Shown one piece after another: positions 55,071-64,000 of a stretch of DNA of 64,000 bases (the first letter of the stretch is position 1; each line of letters opens with the position of its first letter). The notes beneath the pieces were generated by a model. It was not told where the DNA came from. It did not search any database and saw only the letters and a program-made list of their open reading frames with translations. Source of the stretch: Chloroflexota bacterium (lineage in GTDB: Bacteria; Chloroflexota; UBA11872; VXOZ01); assembly GCA_958295775.1 (NCBI GenBank), contig CATQHC010000003.1, positions 1 to 64,000 of the forward strand, written 5' to 3'. A program made the translations under genes and the position numbers.

Positions 55071-56333
55071 ATGCGTATCCTGATTGTCGGCGGCGGCGGG
55101 CGCGAGCACGCGATTGCGTGGAAGTGCGCGCAGAGCCCAATCCAGCCGACCCTATTTGTTGCCCCGGGCAATGCTGGCACGGCCTCCCTGGCTGAAAACG
55201 TCCCAATTGCGGCCACGGACATAGAGTCCCTGGTCGCATGGGTGCAAGCAAACGCCATTGACCTCACCGTGGTCGCGCAGGATGATCCCCTGGCCCTCGG
55301 CGCGGTTGATGCCTTGCAAGCTTGCGGGCAAGCCGCCTTCGGTCCCACGCAAGCAGCGGCGAAGCTGGAGTGGAGCAAGGTCTGGTCGAAAGAATTCATG
55401 CGGCGGCACGGACTGCCCACGGCCGCTTTTGCTGTCTTCGACCGGTGGGAAGAGGCGGCCGCCTACGTGAAACAAAAGGCGTCAATGCCGATCGTGCTCA
55501 AGCCCGATGGCTTGACCGCGGGCAAAGGCGTGTTCGTCTGCGCCTCGCGCGCAGAGGCCCTCCAGGCGCTGGACACGATTATGGAGAGCCGCGCCTTTGG
55601 CGCATCCGGTGACCGCATCGTAATCGAAGAGTGCCTGCGCGGCATCGAAATATCCGTCTTTGCCTTCGCCGACGGCACCCACATCACGCCGCTCGTCACT
55701 GCCTGCGACTACAAGCGCGCCTACGATGGCGACGCCGGGCCCAACACCGGCGGCATGGGCGGCTACTCGCCGGCCCCATTCGTGGACCCGGAGACCCTGG
55801 ACTACATCCACCACGCGATCATGGAGCGCACGATCACGCTCATGGCGCAGGAAGGGCATCCTTACGTCGGCGTGCTCTACGGACAACTCATGCTCACCAA
55901 CGACGGGCCGCGCATCGTCGAGTTCAACGTGCGTTTCGGCGATCCCGAAGCGCAGCTCATCCTGCCGCGCCTGCAAGCCGATCTCGTCGCGGTGTTGCAA
56001 GCGGCGGTAGCAGGACGCCTACCGGAAACGGACGTCACCTGGGATCCCGCCGCCACCTGCGGCGTGGTGGTCGCGTCCGGCGGCTATCCCGGCGCCTACA
56101 CCACCGGCCATCCCATAGCGGGACTGGATACAGTGGATGACGACGTATTGCTCTTCCATGCCGGCACCGGCGTGGCGGATGGAAAAGTCGTCACCGCCGG
56201 AGGCCGGGTGCTCATCGCGGTAGGGCAAGCGGCCAATGTGCCCACCGCCCGAGGACGCGCCTATGACAATATCGCGCGGGTCGCATTCGAGAATTCTTAC
56301 TACCGGAAGGACATTGCCGCAAGGGAAGTCTGA
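55071..56333 (+). CDS. purD: Phosphoribosylamine-glycine ligase
   Basis: The protein is 420 residues, starting at MRILIVGGGGREHAIAWKC. ATP-grasp enzyme for the second step of purine synthesis: phosphoribosylamine, glycine and ATP give GAR. Motifs: KPDGLTAGKGVFVC, EECLRGIEISVFAFADG, GPNTGGMGGYSP, GPRIVEFNVRFGDPEAQ, and the C-terminal PATCGVVVASGGYPGAY. No other purine genes nearby. Confidence 0.97.
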   Translation: MRILIVGGGGREHAIAWKCAQSPIQPTLFVAPGNAGTASLAENVPIAATDIESLVAWVQANAIDLTVVAQDDPLALGAVDALQACGQAAFGPTQAAAKLEWSKVWSKEFMRRHGLPTAAFAVFDRWEEAAAYVKQKASMPIVLKPDGLTAGKGVFVCASRAEALQALDTIMESRAFGASGDRIVIEECLRGIEISVFAFADGTHITPLVTACDYKRAYDGDAGPNTGGMGGYSPAPFVDPETLDYIHHAIMERTITLMAQEGHPYVGVLYGQLMLTNDGPRIVEFNVRFGDPEAQLILPRLQADLVAVLQAAVAGRLPETDVTWDPAATCGVVVASGGYPGAYTTGHPIAGLDTVDDDVLLFHAGTGVADGKVVTAGGRVLIAVGQAANVPTARGRAYDNIARVAFENSYYRKDIAAREV

Positions 56334-56699
56334 GCGCCTCCACCTGTTAACACGGGACTTGTACGCATGATACGATAATGCACGGGGCGAGGTGTGCTTT
56401 CTCTCACGGCCGGCAGGCAATTTTCAACGGGGTGGCGGCCCAACTGAGAGACTTCGGTTGTGAGATTCACAATGGGAGCCGCGAATCTCAGGAAATTCCC
56501 AGCTTTGTCGGGCATGCTGGAGAGTAGTATAGGTGTTTGGGCGCACGAAGAGCTAGGGCAGCACGACACTGCGCGAGCGCGAAGGGGAGTATTCAATTGA
56601 CGCGACGATGGATGCAAACCTCTGGGCAAAGCCCCGGGCGCGTTGCGACCGGAACGAATCGATCCAACGAGAAACTGACTTCTTGGAGATAACCCCGCA
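56334..56699. other. 366-nt gap without a recognised feature
   Basis: No repeat family or gene recognised; probably holds the promoter of the following gene. Confidence 0.4.
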
Positions 56700-58049
56700 G
56701 TGACGAGACGAAATCTGATCATTCTGGCGTCCTTCGTTCCTGCTGTCGTTGCCGCGTGCGGACCCTTTGCCTCAGACGATTCAGAGACGGACGATTCCGT
56801 CCTTTCTTCCCCTACGGCGGCCACCTCCGCAACCCTCACGCTGATCATGCCCGACGCGTCGAGCGGCCAATCCAGCGAATTGGCCGCGGTGCTCAAGGAA
56901 ACGACATTCGCCGACAATCACACAGTCAAGCCGGTGGCGTTGCGCCCCAGCGGCGGACAGACGTACTCAGAGGCCGTTACGCAGTTGGTAGCCGCCGGCA
57001 CCAGGCCCGATCTCGTGTGGATGGACCAATTCGCGCTGCCCACGCTGGCGACACAAGGGGTAACCCGTCCGCTTACTGAATTCACACGGCGGGATATTGA
57101 TTTTTCCACCGACGATTTTTGGCCCCACATCCTGAGCAGTGGCGCCAACCGCGGATCGCTGCACGCCCTCCCGCTCGCGGCGTCGGTTTGTACTCTGCTG
57201 TACAATCCGGCGCTTTTTACCAGTTCCAATACGCCCCTGCCGGAGGACAACTGGAGTTGGCAGGACTTCCTGACGCTGGCCCAATCACTCAATGACAGCA
57301 CCGCCACGCCGCGCGTCTGGGGCTTCTTGCAAGCGCCTCTGATACCGCCGTTCTTTGCCATGGCTTGGCAGGATGGCAGCACCCTCTTCCAAGACCAGAA
57401 TTGGGACATCACGCACGAAGGCGTCATTGACGCGCTGCAATTCCAGGCAAATCTGATCCTGCACCATGAGGTGGCGCCGCCTCTGGACGTCGTAGACTAC
57501 CGCACCGATAACCTCAGAATCGACCTGACCGACAAGGCGCGGGACATGATTCTCTCCGGCCAGATCGCCATGATGGGCGGTATGCTCAAGGCAGAAGTCT
57601 TTTGGCGCAGCGCCGGCGGCGCATCGCTTGAGCTCGTTGAAATGCCGCAAGGCAACGATGCCGCCACCTGGGGCATGGCGGAGCACATGGCAGGCGTGGC
57701 GCAGGAAAGCGAACAGGCTGATGCTGCCTACGAGGTGCTGAAGCCGCTCACGGAAGCAGCGGCCCTGGTCCTGAGCATGCCCGCCAAGCGCACCAGCGCG
57801 GAAGCGCTGCGTTCCCTGCACCAAACGCTGACGGTCAATGACTCGGTCGTGCTGATTGAGAGCATGGAGCAGAGCCAGTACATCGACGCCGACGCGCCGG
57901 AGTGGCTCGCTTTTCTTATCTTCGCCTCGCTTGTATTCCCCGTGCTTACCGGCCAGTCCTCGGCCCACCAAGCCGCCGCCGACACCCACAACGCCATCCA
58001 GATGCAGATTCAAACCGCCCAAGCCACGCCGACTCCTTCTTCGTCGTAG
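56700..58049 (+). CDS. Divergent ABC solute-binding lipoprotein
   Basis: The protein is 449 residues with a GTG start; GGAG lies about 11 nt upstream. A short signal TRRNLIILASFVPAVVAACG has a lipobox VAAC. The mature part is SBP-like but divergent: LTLIMPDASSGQSSELAAVL, GTRPDLVWMDQFALPTLATQG, SWQDFLTLAQSLND and a late TWGMAEHMAGVA. It ends with a Thr/Ala/Pro-rich tail (AQATPTPSSS). No transporter genes nearby. Ligand unknown. Confidence 0.75.
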   Translation: MTRRNLIILASFVPAVVAACGPFASDDSETDDSVLSSPTAATSATLTLIMPDASSGQSSELAAVLKETTFADNHTVKPVALRPSGGQTYSEAVTQLVAAGTRPDLVWMDQFALPTLATQGVTRPLTEFTRRDIDFSTDDFWPHILSSGANRGSLHALPLAASVCTLLYNPALFTSSNTPLPEDNWSWQDFLTLAQSLNDSTATPRVWGFLQAPLIPPFFAMAWQDGSTLFQDQNWDITHEGVIDALQFQANLILHHEVAPPLDVVDYRTDNLRIDLTDKARDMILSGQIAMMGGMLKAEVFWRSAGGASLELVEMPQGNDAATWGMAEHMAGVAQESEQADAAYEVLKPLTEAAALVLSMPAKRTSAEALRSLHQTLTVNDSVVLIESMEQSQYIDADAPEWLAFLIFASLVFPVLTGQSSAHQAAADTHNAIQMQIQTAQATPTPSSS

Positions 58050-58159
58050 TCTGTGCTGAGTGAAGTCCTGCCGGCAAAGCCAGGTACTGCTGTCGTCACT
58101 CAGTTCTTTTGTGTACAATGCACTGGCTGACTGAGTTCCCAGTCTCCCAAAGCACCGGC

Positions 58160-58831
58160 ATGCCCTCGAGCTTGCGGACGATCTTGTTTGATTTCGACTA
58201 TACGTTGGCGGACTCCTCCCCCGGCGTGATCGCCTGTGCCAACTATGCTTTGGCAGCGCTCGGCTTGCCCGCGGCTGAACCGGACGAGGTGCGGCGGACT
58301 ATCGGCCTTTCGCTTGCAGACACCTTTGCGCGCCTTGCCGGCGGGAGCTTGGCAGCAGACCGGTTTCCGGCGGCGAGTAAGGAATTCGACCGCCTATTCA
58401 TCCGTCAGGCTGACGCAATCATGGCCGACAACACGGAGATACTCCCGCACGTAGCAGAAGCGGTTCACGCCCTGCAGCGGCGCGGCTATGCCCTCGGCAT
58501 TGTCTCCTCCAAGTTCCGCTACCGCATTGAGGGCGTGCTGGAGCGCGAGGACCTGCGCGCGGAATTCGACGTGCTTGTGGGGAGAGAAGACGTCATTGCG
58601 TCAAAACCGGACCCCGAGGGCCTGCTCACGGCCATGTCAGTGCTGGGGGGCGTACCGGCACAAACCTGCTACGTGGGCGACAGCGTCACCGACGCCAAGA
58701 GCGCGCAGCGCGCTCGGGTGCCCTTCGTCGCCGTGCTCTCCGGCGTTACCGCGCGGACAGATTTCAGTGCTCACCCTTGCCAAGCCGTCATCGCCAGCAT
58801 GGCTGCGCTACCGGACGCGGTCGCCCGCTAA
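58160..58831 (+). CDS. HAD-superfamily phosphatase (Gph/PpaX-like)
   Basis: The protein is 223 residues from MPSSLRTILFDFDYTLADSS, with catalytic Asp11 and Asp13. Motif II is GIVSSKF, and motif III/IV in REDVIASKPDPEG and CYVGDSVTDAKSAQRA. Helical cap between motifs I and II, as in phosphoglycolate or pyrophosphate phosphatases. Substrate not certain. The start might be 51 nt earlier. Confidence 0.88.
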   Translation: MPSSLRTILFDFDYTLADSSPGVIACANYALAALGLPAAEPDEVRRTIGLSLADTFARLAGGSLAADRFPAASKEFDRLFIRQADAIMADNTEILPHVAEAVHALQRRGYALGIVSSKFRYRIEGVLEREDLRAEFDVLVGREDVIASKPDPEGLLTAMSVLGGVPAQTCYVGDSVTDAKSAQRARVPFVAVLSGVTARTDFSAHPCQAVIASMAALPDAVAR

Positions 58832-58999
58832 TCAGCCCGCACGCTCGCCAAGCAGCGGATATCGGGGTACCTTGCCCTCGTGATTCACCGATTAGCCCGC
58901 CGTTTGGAGCATGCCGCTAGTCATGCATACGCACCTGTGCGAGCATGAGGATGACCCTTGCGCCAATGCATGCGTTCCCGCGCGAACGGAAATCGGCAA

Positions 59000-60304
59000 A
59001 TGGATGTACCACTACTCCGTTTCTTTCGGCGTGCAGACATACTTGCCGTATTGGCGCACCGCAGCTTTCGCTATCTATTCTTGGCACGCGCCGTAAGCAG
59101 CGCCGGTGACGCGATCTATTCCGTGGCCCTTCCGTGGTTTGTCATCGAAGAACAAGGGTCCGCGCTGGCTTTAGGGTTCACGCTCTCAGTCGGACTGCTG
59201 CCAATCTTGTTTATGGCGCCGCTGGCGGGTGTACTGGCGGACCGGCTGGACCGCAAGTTTCTCATGATACTGTCGCACACGCTGCAGGTAGTCGTGTTGG
59301 CTGTGCTTATCGGAGCCGGGCGACTGGTGGAATTGCACACGTTACACTTTGCGGCCGCCGTGTTTCTGATCACGGCAGCAGGTCAACTCTTTTACCCGGC
59401 GCGGGCGGCGATCCTGCCGAATCTCGTGCCGAAAGAGGAATTGGTGGCGGGGAATGCCGCGCTGACGGCCGGTTCTCGCTCAATTGATATTGGGGGCAAG
59501 GCTGCGGCCGGATTCATGATTGTGACCATCGGCGCCCTCAACACGTTTGGTATCATTCTGGTCGCGAATGGCCTCGCGGCCCTGCTGCTTAGCAGAATCG
59601 CGGCGCCTGCCCAGGCCAAACTGCCGAGCGCGGTCGGCCGGGGTATCCAACTGCACGCGAAGCTGGTGGGGCTGGCGAGAGGAGCCTGGAGAGATTTCGT
59701 ATCCTCGCTCGCGTTTATTCTCCGTCACCCATTGCTGCGTGCCCTGGCCCTGGTCGGGTTGGTTTTCAACGCCTTTCACTTTCCCGCCACGTCAATCTTG
59801 GTTCCGGTCTTTTTCAGGGAGACTCTCAAGGCGGGGCCGGACGCTTTCGGGCTGTTCAGCTCCATTGAAGCCGCGGCAATATTCGTTGCGTTGCCGGTAA
59901 TTCCGTGGCTGGCGAGGGAGTTGGGAGATGGTAGAATTAGTCTCTTTTCGCTCATAGCCTTGGGCATTTTCATCGGAGGACTAGCGGCTGTAGGACAGCT
60001 CTGGCAGGCCTTTGCAATTGCGGCCCTCATGGGTGTGTTGACTGCCGGCGTGCTGCCGATGCAAAGCCTGGTGCAAGCGGCGTCGCCCGATCACATGCGC
60101 GGCAAGGTGGTGGCGAATCTCGCGGTGGCGAATATTTTCTTCGTGATCTTCACCGGACCCTTGCTCGCCTGGCTAACCGATTCGATAGGGGTCAGAGTTC
60201 TCTTCCTCGTCACCGGCGTTGTTGTGCTCCTCTCAGGATTCGCCCTTATGACAGTGAGAGAGGTGCGCGAAGCACGCCTTAGCGCAACGCCGCAGGATAG
60301 TTAG
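59000..60304 (+). CDS. MFS transporter (EntS/MFS_3-like)
   Basis: The protein is 434 residues from MDVPLLRFFRRAD (ATG at 58970 is an alternative). About 12 membrane helices; the A-loop motif lies in APLAGVLADRLDRKFLMI. The N-terminal half has FLARAVSSAGDAIYSVALPWFVIEEQGSALALG, as in enterobactin-exporter-like and macrolide-efflux proteins. A second MFS half begins about LRALALVGLVFNAFHF. It probably exports a small molecule; the cargo is unknown. It is followed by an unrelated, opposing gene. Confidence 0.85.
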   Translation: MDVPLLRFFRRADILAVLAHRSFRYLFLARAVSSAGDAIYSVALPWFVIEEQGSALALGFTLSVGLLPILFMAPLAGVLADRLDRKFLMILSHTLQVVVLAVLIGAGRLVELHTLHFAAAVFLITAAGQLFYPARAAILPNLVPKEELVAGNAALTAGSRSIDIGGKAAAGFMIVTIGALNTFGIILVANGLAALLLSRIAAPAQAKLPSAVGRGIQLHAKLVGLARGAWRDFVSSLAFILRHPLLRALALVGLVFNAFHFPATSILVPVFFRETLKAGPDAFGLFSSIEAAAIFVALPVIPWLARELGDGRISLFSLIALGIFIGGLAAVGQLWQAFAIAALMGVLTAGVLPMQSLVQAASPDHMRGKVVANLAVANIFFVIFTGPLLAWLTDSIGVRVLFLVTGVVVLLSGFALMTVREVREARLSATPQDS

Positions 60305-60453
60305 CGCGTCCCACCCTATGCAATACGCGGCTGGCCGGAGTGAAGGAACGACCACTGGCTTAGATAGGGAGAAATGAAGGACTCGACGAGCAAGAAAGCA
60401 CACAGGCGCGGGCGAATCGCCCGCTCGTTTGGCCGGCCCCGCAAGTGAGTTGC

Positions 60454-60786
60454 CTAGAGCAACCGGCGGCGGGTTTGCAGACGAATGCGTTGGGGCTCGG
60501 CGGCGGGCTCGTTGGCGGGGCGCAATTCCAGGAAGATGCCTCCCGCCTGTCCGATAACGGTACCGGCATACTGCGGCGACGTTTCGTCCTCGCCGCTGAG
60601 CTCCGAGATAACAACGGCATCGTCAATTTCCATGGGCACCGACTTCTTGCCGCCGGGCGGAATGCGGTGCACCACCGTATCGCCGTTCACCGTGATGCGC
60701 TGGGGGGCGTTCCCCGTATTCGTATAGTCCAGACGATATACCGGCACCGGTTCTGCTGCTCCTTGCGTTAAGCGGTCGGGCCTCAT
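60454..60786 (-). CDS. Small beta-rich protein of unknown function
   Basis: The protein is 110 residues from the ATG at 60786; the frame stays open much further but the extension looks non-coding. The conserved-looking part is VPVYRLDYTNTGNAPQRITVNGDTVVHRIPPGGKKSVPMEIDDAVVISEL, a small beta sandwich-like segment. I do not recognise a family. A GTG slightly upstream (about 60826) could be the real start. Confidence 0.5.
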   Translation of the reverse strand: MRPDRLTQGAAEPVPVYRLDYTNTGNAPQRITVNGDTVVHRIPPGGKKSVPMEIDDAVVISELSGEDETSPQYAGTVIGQAGGIFLELRPANEPAAEPQRIRLQTRRRLL

Positions 60787-61162
60787 CTGCAATGCGGGCG
60801 TCAATTTCGGTCTTGTCAGCACTCCATGATACCAAGTCTTTCGCTTTGAACCCAACCGCTGCCCGGCTCCGGGCGCAGCCGGCAGCGCGCGCCAGGGTTT
60901 TTTCACGGCTTCAAAACGGAAGACTTGCGCCGCGCACCGACCGTAGCGAGCCGGATTTGACAGCCAGACACCGCAACGCGGCGGCGCCCGCGCGCGCATT
61001 CTCGGTTTTCGGTTTTTCATAGCCGTCAATCGCCAAAGAATCGCGATTGTTGCCGCTACCCATTGATACGCACGCAATATGCACGTACTAGGCAGCCACT
61101 TGTAGGGGTAAGTATAATGGGCGTGTGGGTAAAAGCGCCTCAATTCGCAGCGGATGGTTGCG
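60787..61162. other. 376-nt gap, divergent promoter region
   Basis: A TATAAT lies at about 61113-61118 (plus strand), about 45 nt before the next gene, but without a clear -35. No repeats. Confidence 0.35.
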
Positions 61163-61891
61163 ATGCCGACCCTCGTCACTCCACATCAGCACGTTTCAGC
61201 GCTCTCTGCCGACCCCACCCCCGCCGTGCGGGAGTTTGCCGCAGCCTTGGGGGAGGGCGAGCACTGGTACACCGCGCTCTTGGGCGCCGTCCACCTTTGG
61301 AGTCGTGAAGAAGAGTGTTACGGCGGACGCTATTTTCGCTACCTCGTGGCCGGTGAAGCGCTTGACCTGCTGCTCGTCATGGAGCGCATTAGCTGGGACT
61401 TTCGGCATCTCCTGCCGCAGGCAGAGCGCGATGCGCTCTTCTTCTATGCGCGACCGCCCTTCACGCATTCGGATAGAGAATTCGCCCACTTGTTGGGGGA
61501 AGAAAAATACTGCTCATACCTCAGCTACTTCTACGGCGTAACCCTGGAAGAGGTGCTGTTGCACGCGGTGGAAGATGAGATATTGAAGGCCACAAACTAC
61601 GGCGTCACCCGTGACCTGCGCGATCCGGAAAGCCCCTACACCCGCTTGTACGGCAAGAAGGAACACGAACTCCTCGAGGGATTCAGCGAGGATCGGGGCC
61701 GGTCCCTCAATGGGGTCATGACGCTTACCGAGTGGAAAGAGTTTCTCTATTGGTTGTTCAAGCACCGGGTTGCCAACTCCCTGCCGGAGCGCCTCGCGAG
61801 CGACACCCAGAAGGGCCTGGACACGTTGCGCATGCTGCGCGGCACGTATCCGGCCGGACCCTTTGACACACTGCGGGGGTATGGCGAGTAA
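61163..61891 (+). CDS. Helical protein of unknown function, first of a small operon
   Basis: The protein is 242 residues (a start 9 nt earlier is possible). It is helical and rich in aromatic residues: GEHWYTALLGAVHLWSREEE, YFRYLVAGEALDLLLVMERI, HLLGEEKYCSYLSYFYGVTLEEVLLHAVEDEIL, EWKEFLYWLFKHRVANSLPERL. It has no recognised active site. The next gene overlaps its stop (TAATG), so they are coupled. This resembles a conserved actinobacterial/Chloroflexota neighbour set, but I cannot name it. Confidence 0.65.
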   Translation: MPTLVTPHQHVSALSADPTPAVREFAAALGEGEHWYTALLGAVHLWSREEECYGGRYFRYLVAGEALDLLLVMERISWDFRHLLPQAERDALFFYARPPFTHSDREFAHLLGEEKYCSYLSYFYGVTLEEVLLHAVEDEILKATNYGVTRDLRDPESPYTRLYGKKEHELLEGFSEDRGRSLNGVMTLTEWKEFLYWLFKHRVANSLPERLASDTQKGLDTLRMLRGTYPAGPFDTLRGYGE

Positions 61892-62145
61892 TGCGCCAAC
61901 TGTTTTTGCTCCTCACGGCGCTCGTCCTGGCGCTGGTGCTCTGGGTGGAGTTCCGCACGCGCCTCTCACGCAGCCTCAAGATCGTGGCCTGGCTCATTCC
62001 CTCCCTGCTCGTCATACGTCTTTTCTTCAACTGGTCGTGGGAGGACGCCACTTATCTGGGGCTCATAGTTGGTATTGGCGGTCTCGTTTGGCTGGCAGTC
62101 TGGTATGTCACCGGACGGATCGCCCGCGGCCAGACCGAGAAGTAG
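61891..62145 (+). CDS. Small membrane protein, second gene of the operon
   Basis: The protein is 84 residues; start ATG overlaps the previous stop by 1 nt. Three membrane helices: QLFLLLTALVLALVLWVEF, IVAWLIPSLLVIRLFF, LGLIVGIGGLVWLAVWYV. No known motif. Confidence 0.7.
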   Translation: MRQLFLLLTALVLALVLWVEFRTRLSRSLKIVAWLIPSLLVIRLFFNWSWEDATYLGLIVGIGGLVWLAVWYVTGRIARGQTEK

Positions 62146-62215
62146 GGCCTAGGGAATTGACGCGCGCGGCTGGTTGTCGAATAATAGATTAGAGCTAACT
62201 CAAGGAATGATCACT

Positions 62216-62617
62216 ATGCCGCAAAACATGTCAAAACGCGACGAACAAGAGGTGCGGCGGCTGCTCGACGGCATTGAAGTCTACGTGCCCAAAGAGAAGC
62301 AGCGCGTTCGGCGCACGCCGCCGTCACTGCAGCGCGCCCTCTACGGCATATTCGACCGCTTCGGCCCGAGCGGCACGCTCGTCTTGCTGGGTTTGGCCGC
62401 GCTCGTGTTGGGCAACGTGCTGCGCCTCACCTTTCCGCTGGCGGCCCCACTGCTGGGCATTGGCGCCGCGGTCTGCTTAGGCGCCGCCCTGTTTCTTGCT
62501 TTTCGCGGCAATCGAAAGCGCCCGGTGCAGTTGTGGCGCGGGCGAGATATGACCGACCGGCAGCCTAGTCTCATCGAACGTTTGCAGCGCGCGTTCCATT
62601 CGCGCCGCCGCTTCTAA
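62216..62617 (+). CDS. Membrane protein with charged tail, unknown function
   Basis: The protein is 133 residues from MPQNMSKRDEQEV, chosen because AAGGA is 9 nt upstream. A basic, hydrophilic start (RRLLDGIEVYVPKEKQRVRRTPP) precedes two membrane helices (GTLVLLGLAALVLGNVL and LGIGAAVCLGAALFLAF) and a basic C-terminus. No family recognised; probably an envelope protein in one operon with the two upstream genes. Confidence 0.65.
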   Translation: MPQNMSKRDEQEVRRLLDGIEVYVPKEKQRVRRTPPSLQRALYGIFDRFGPSGTLVLLGLAALVLGNVLRLTFPLAAPLLGIGAAVCLGAALFLAFRGNRKRPVQLWRGRDMTDRQPSLIERLQRAFHSRRRF

Positions 62618-62697
62618 CGCTCCATCGGCCTCATCGCATTCGTAGTTTCAAATCTTGTCACCTTATATTACTGTCCCATTAGTCGCTAAGGAGAACA

Positions 62698-64000
62698 ATG
62701 ATGTTTCAGCGGCTTCTTTCGTATCCTTTGCGCGTCTGCGGCGGGCTTGCGCGGCGCATGTCATTGAGGACATGTGTCGGTTTCCTCTGCCTTAGCGGCG
62801 CACTCTTACTGACGGCGGCTACCTATCAGTCACCGTGCACCGAAGACATCAGCGCCGAAGACTGCGAGGTGCTGATAGGCGACATGGGAGACGTGCTGCG
62901 CGGCGATGGCGGCGCGGACCTCAATTGGAGCGTCGACACGCCGATAGCTGAGTGGACCGGCGTCACCATCGACCCTGAATCAAAACGCGTCACCCGCATC
63001 GACCTGCGGGACCTTGATCTACAAGGGACCATTCCCGCAAGTCTGGGACTTCTCACCGGCCTGGAGCGGCTCTGGCTCTCCGGCAACCAACTCACCGGCG
63101 AGATTCCCCTGGAATTGGGCAACCTCGCTAATCTGGAGTGGATCACGCTCCGCGGCAACCAACTGACCGGCTGCCTGCCGGATGAATTCAGCAATATTCC
63201 CTATGGCGACGTGAACCAGCTTGGCTTGCCGTACTGCGCGACAAATGAGCACGCGACGCTCCTGGAGCTTCGCGACACACTTGTCGGCGACGGCGCCGCC
63301 CTCAATTGGGCGGAAGACCTCGACGTCAGCGAATGGGATGGCGTGGGCCTCAACTACTTGATGCGTGTGACCTCGTTGAGCCTCTCCGAACATGGCCTGC
63401 GGGGTACGCTCCCGGCTGGACTGGGTAATCTCCCCTATCTGAGTTCGTTGAATTTTTCGCGCAACTTGCTGAGCGGCTCACTTCCCACGGAGTTGGGCAA
63501 TCTCTCTGATCTTCGCTCGCTAAATCTCTCGCGTAACGGTCTGACCGGCGAGATTCCGGTGGAGTTGGGCAATCTCTCCAATCTGAGTTCGCTCTCGCTC
63601 CACTACAACCGGCTGTCCGGCGAGATTCCGGTAGAGTTCGGCAACCTTGCCAAACTGCGGTCCCTGGTGCTTTCCTTCAACCAACTTTCCGGCCCGCTGC
63701 CGATAGAGTTGACCGCTCTGCCTGAACTGCGCACCATTCACATCTCGTTCAACCGGCTGACGGGTGAAATTCCGCCGGAGATCGGCAACCTCACCAACCT
63801 GAACACGCTGGTGCTCTGGAACAACCAACTCACCGGTCCCATTCCGGCGGAGATTGGCAGTCTTACAGAACTGAGCAGCATCGACCTGGACAATAACTTC
63901 CTGTCCGGCGAGATACCCGTGGAGTTGGGCAACCTCACCGAGTTGGAAAGCCTGTGGTTGGACAATAATCATCTCACCGGCGAGATTCCGGTGGAACTGG
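62698..64000 (+). CDS. Secreted leucine-rich-repeat protein, incomplete at the right edge
   Basis: The frame runs from ATG 62698 (AAGGAG upstream) to the window end without a stop: 434 codons visible. After a signal-like CVGFLCLSGALLLTAATY it has two repeats of a plant-RLK-type cap: CEVLIGDMGDVLRGDGGADLNW...EWTGV and ATLLELRDTLVGDGAALNW...EWDGV. About ten leucine-rich repeats follow, such as LRSLNLSRNGLTGEIPVELGNLSN. The consensus LxxLxLxxNxLxGxIPxELGNL is of plant-receptor type. Probably extracellular, for protein-protein contact. The C-terminus is outside the window. Confidence 0.88.
   Translation, partial: MMFQRLLSYPLRVCGGLARRMSLRTCVGFLCLSGALLLTAATYQSPCTEDISAEDCEVLIGDMGDVLRGDGGADLNWSVDTPIAEWTGVTIDPESKRVTRIDLRDLDLQGTIPASLGLLTGLERLWLSGNQLTGEIPLELGNLANLEWITLRGNQLTGCLPDEFSNIPYGDVNQLGLPYCATNEHATLLELRDTLVGDGAALNWAEDLDVSEWDGVGLNYLMRVTSLSLSEHGLRGTLPAGLGNLPYLSSLNFSRNLLSGSLPTELGNLSDLRSLNLSRNGLTGEIPVELGNLSNLSSLSLHYNRLSGEIPVEFGNLAKLRSLVLSFNQLSGPLPIELTALPELRTIHISFNRLTGEIPPEIGNLTNLNTLVLWNNQLTGPIPAEIGSLTELSSIDLDNNFLSGEIPVELGNLTELESLWLDNNHLTGEIPVEL

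Noticed and set aside
1-64000. tRNA and rRNA genes
   Set aside because: I found no T-arm-like GGTTCGA-n-TCC with matching acceptor stems, and no rRNA-like stretch.

Overview
The window looks like chromosomal DNA of a high-GC bacterium, most likely a member of Chloroflexota (inference; no rRNA gene is present). Pointers are Tat-exported lipoprotein solute-binding proteins with charged Glu/Lys/Ala/Pro linkers, DUF3604/PHP-type proteins, an M55 D-aminopeptidase, toxin-antitoxin and other defence genes, and a very high load of short dispersed palindromic repeats (at least six families) in almost every intergenic gap.

Layout. 1-2820: the end of a DUF4258/YgiT-type toxin-antitoxin pair (antitoxin frameshifted), a GT4 glycosyltransferase and an SRPBCC protein. 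3093-5200: a heavy-metal P1B ATPase behind a Fur-like box. 5460-9210: pheS-pheT with a hairpin just upstream. 9274-12026: a defence-like stretch, AAA ATPase plus DUF4276 (TOPRIM-like) and a VapBC pair. 12262-15513: uvrA, carrying two in-frame insertions made of the same palindromic repeats found between genes. 15810-23052: a metabolic stretch with a strong promoter, a solute-binding lipoprotein, a kinase-fold protein, an M55 peptidase, a PHP-fold protein and a PLP aminotransferase. 23148-23828: higBA with its own promoter and a palindrome touching the start codon.

23825-37519 (minus strand) is a reduced phage-derived module: putative small terminase-like protein, TM protein, large terminase, portal, a single ORF joining prohead protease and major capsid with two internal ribosome-binding sites, connector-type proteins, two paralogous tail proteins and a large Asp-box/baseplate-like protein. 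I see no integrase, tape measure or lysis gene, and the spaces between the structural genes hold host-type repeats, so I read it as an old, possibly domesticated (gene-transfer-agent-like) element. A LexA-like repressor and a sigma-like factor diverge from it at 37856-39498. A compact, AT-richer restriction-modification pair follows (39946-41168).

41561-64000 is mixed housekeeping and accessory DNA: Gfo/Idh/MocA oxidoreductase, pyrG with a degenerate MBL-fold gene, an ankyrin protein, a NaChBac-type channel with a calcium-channel-like filter, a second DUF3604 protein, a frameshifted DUF3574 lipoprotein, a large coiled-coil protein of unknown function, two more solute-binding proteins without permeases, a retropepsin-like protease, purD, a HAD phosphatase, an MFS transporter, several unknown small proteins, and the start of a leucine-rich-repeat protein that runs off the right edge.
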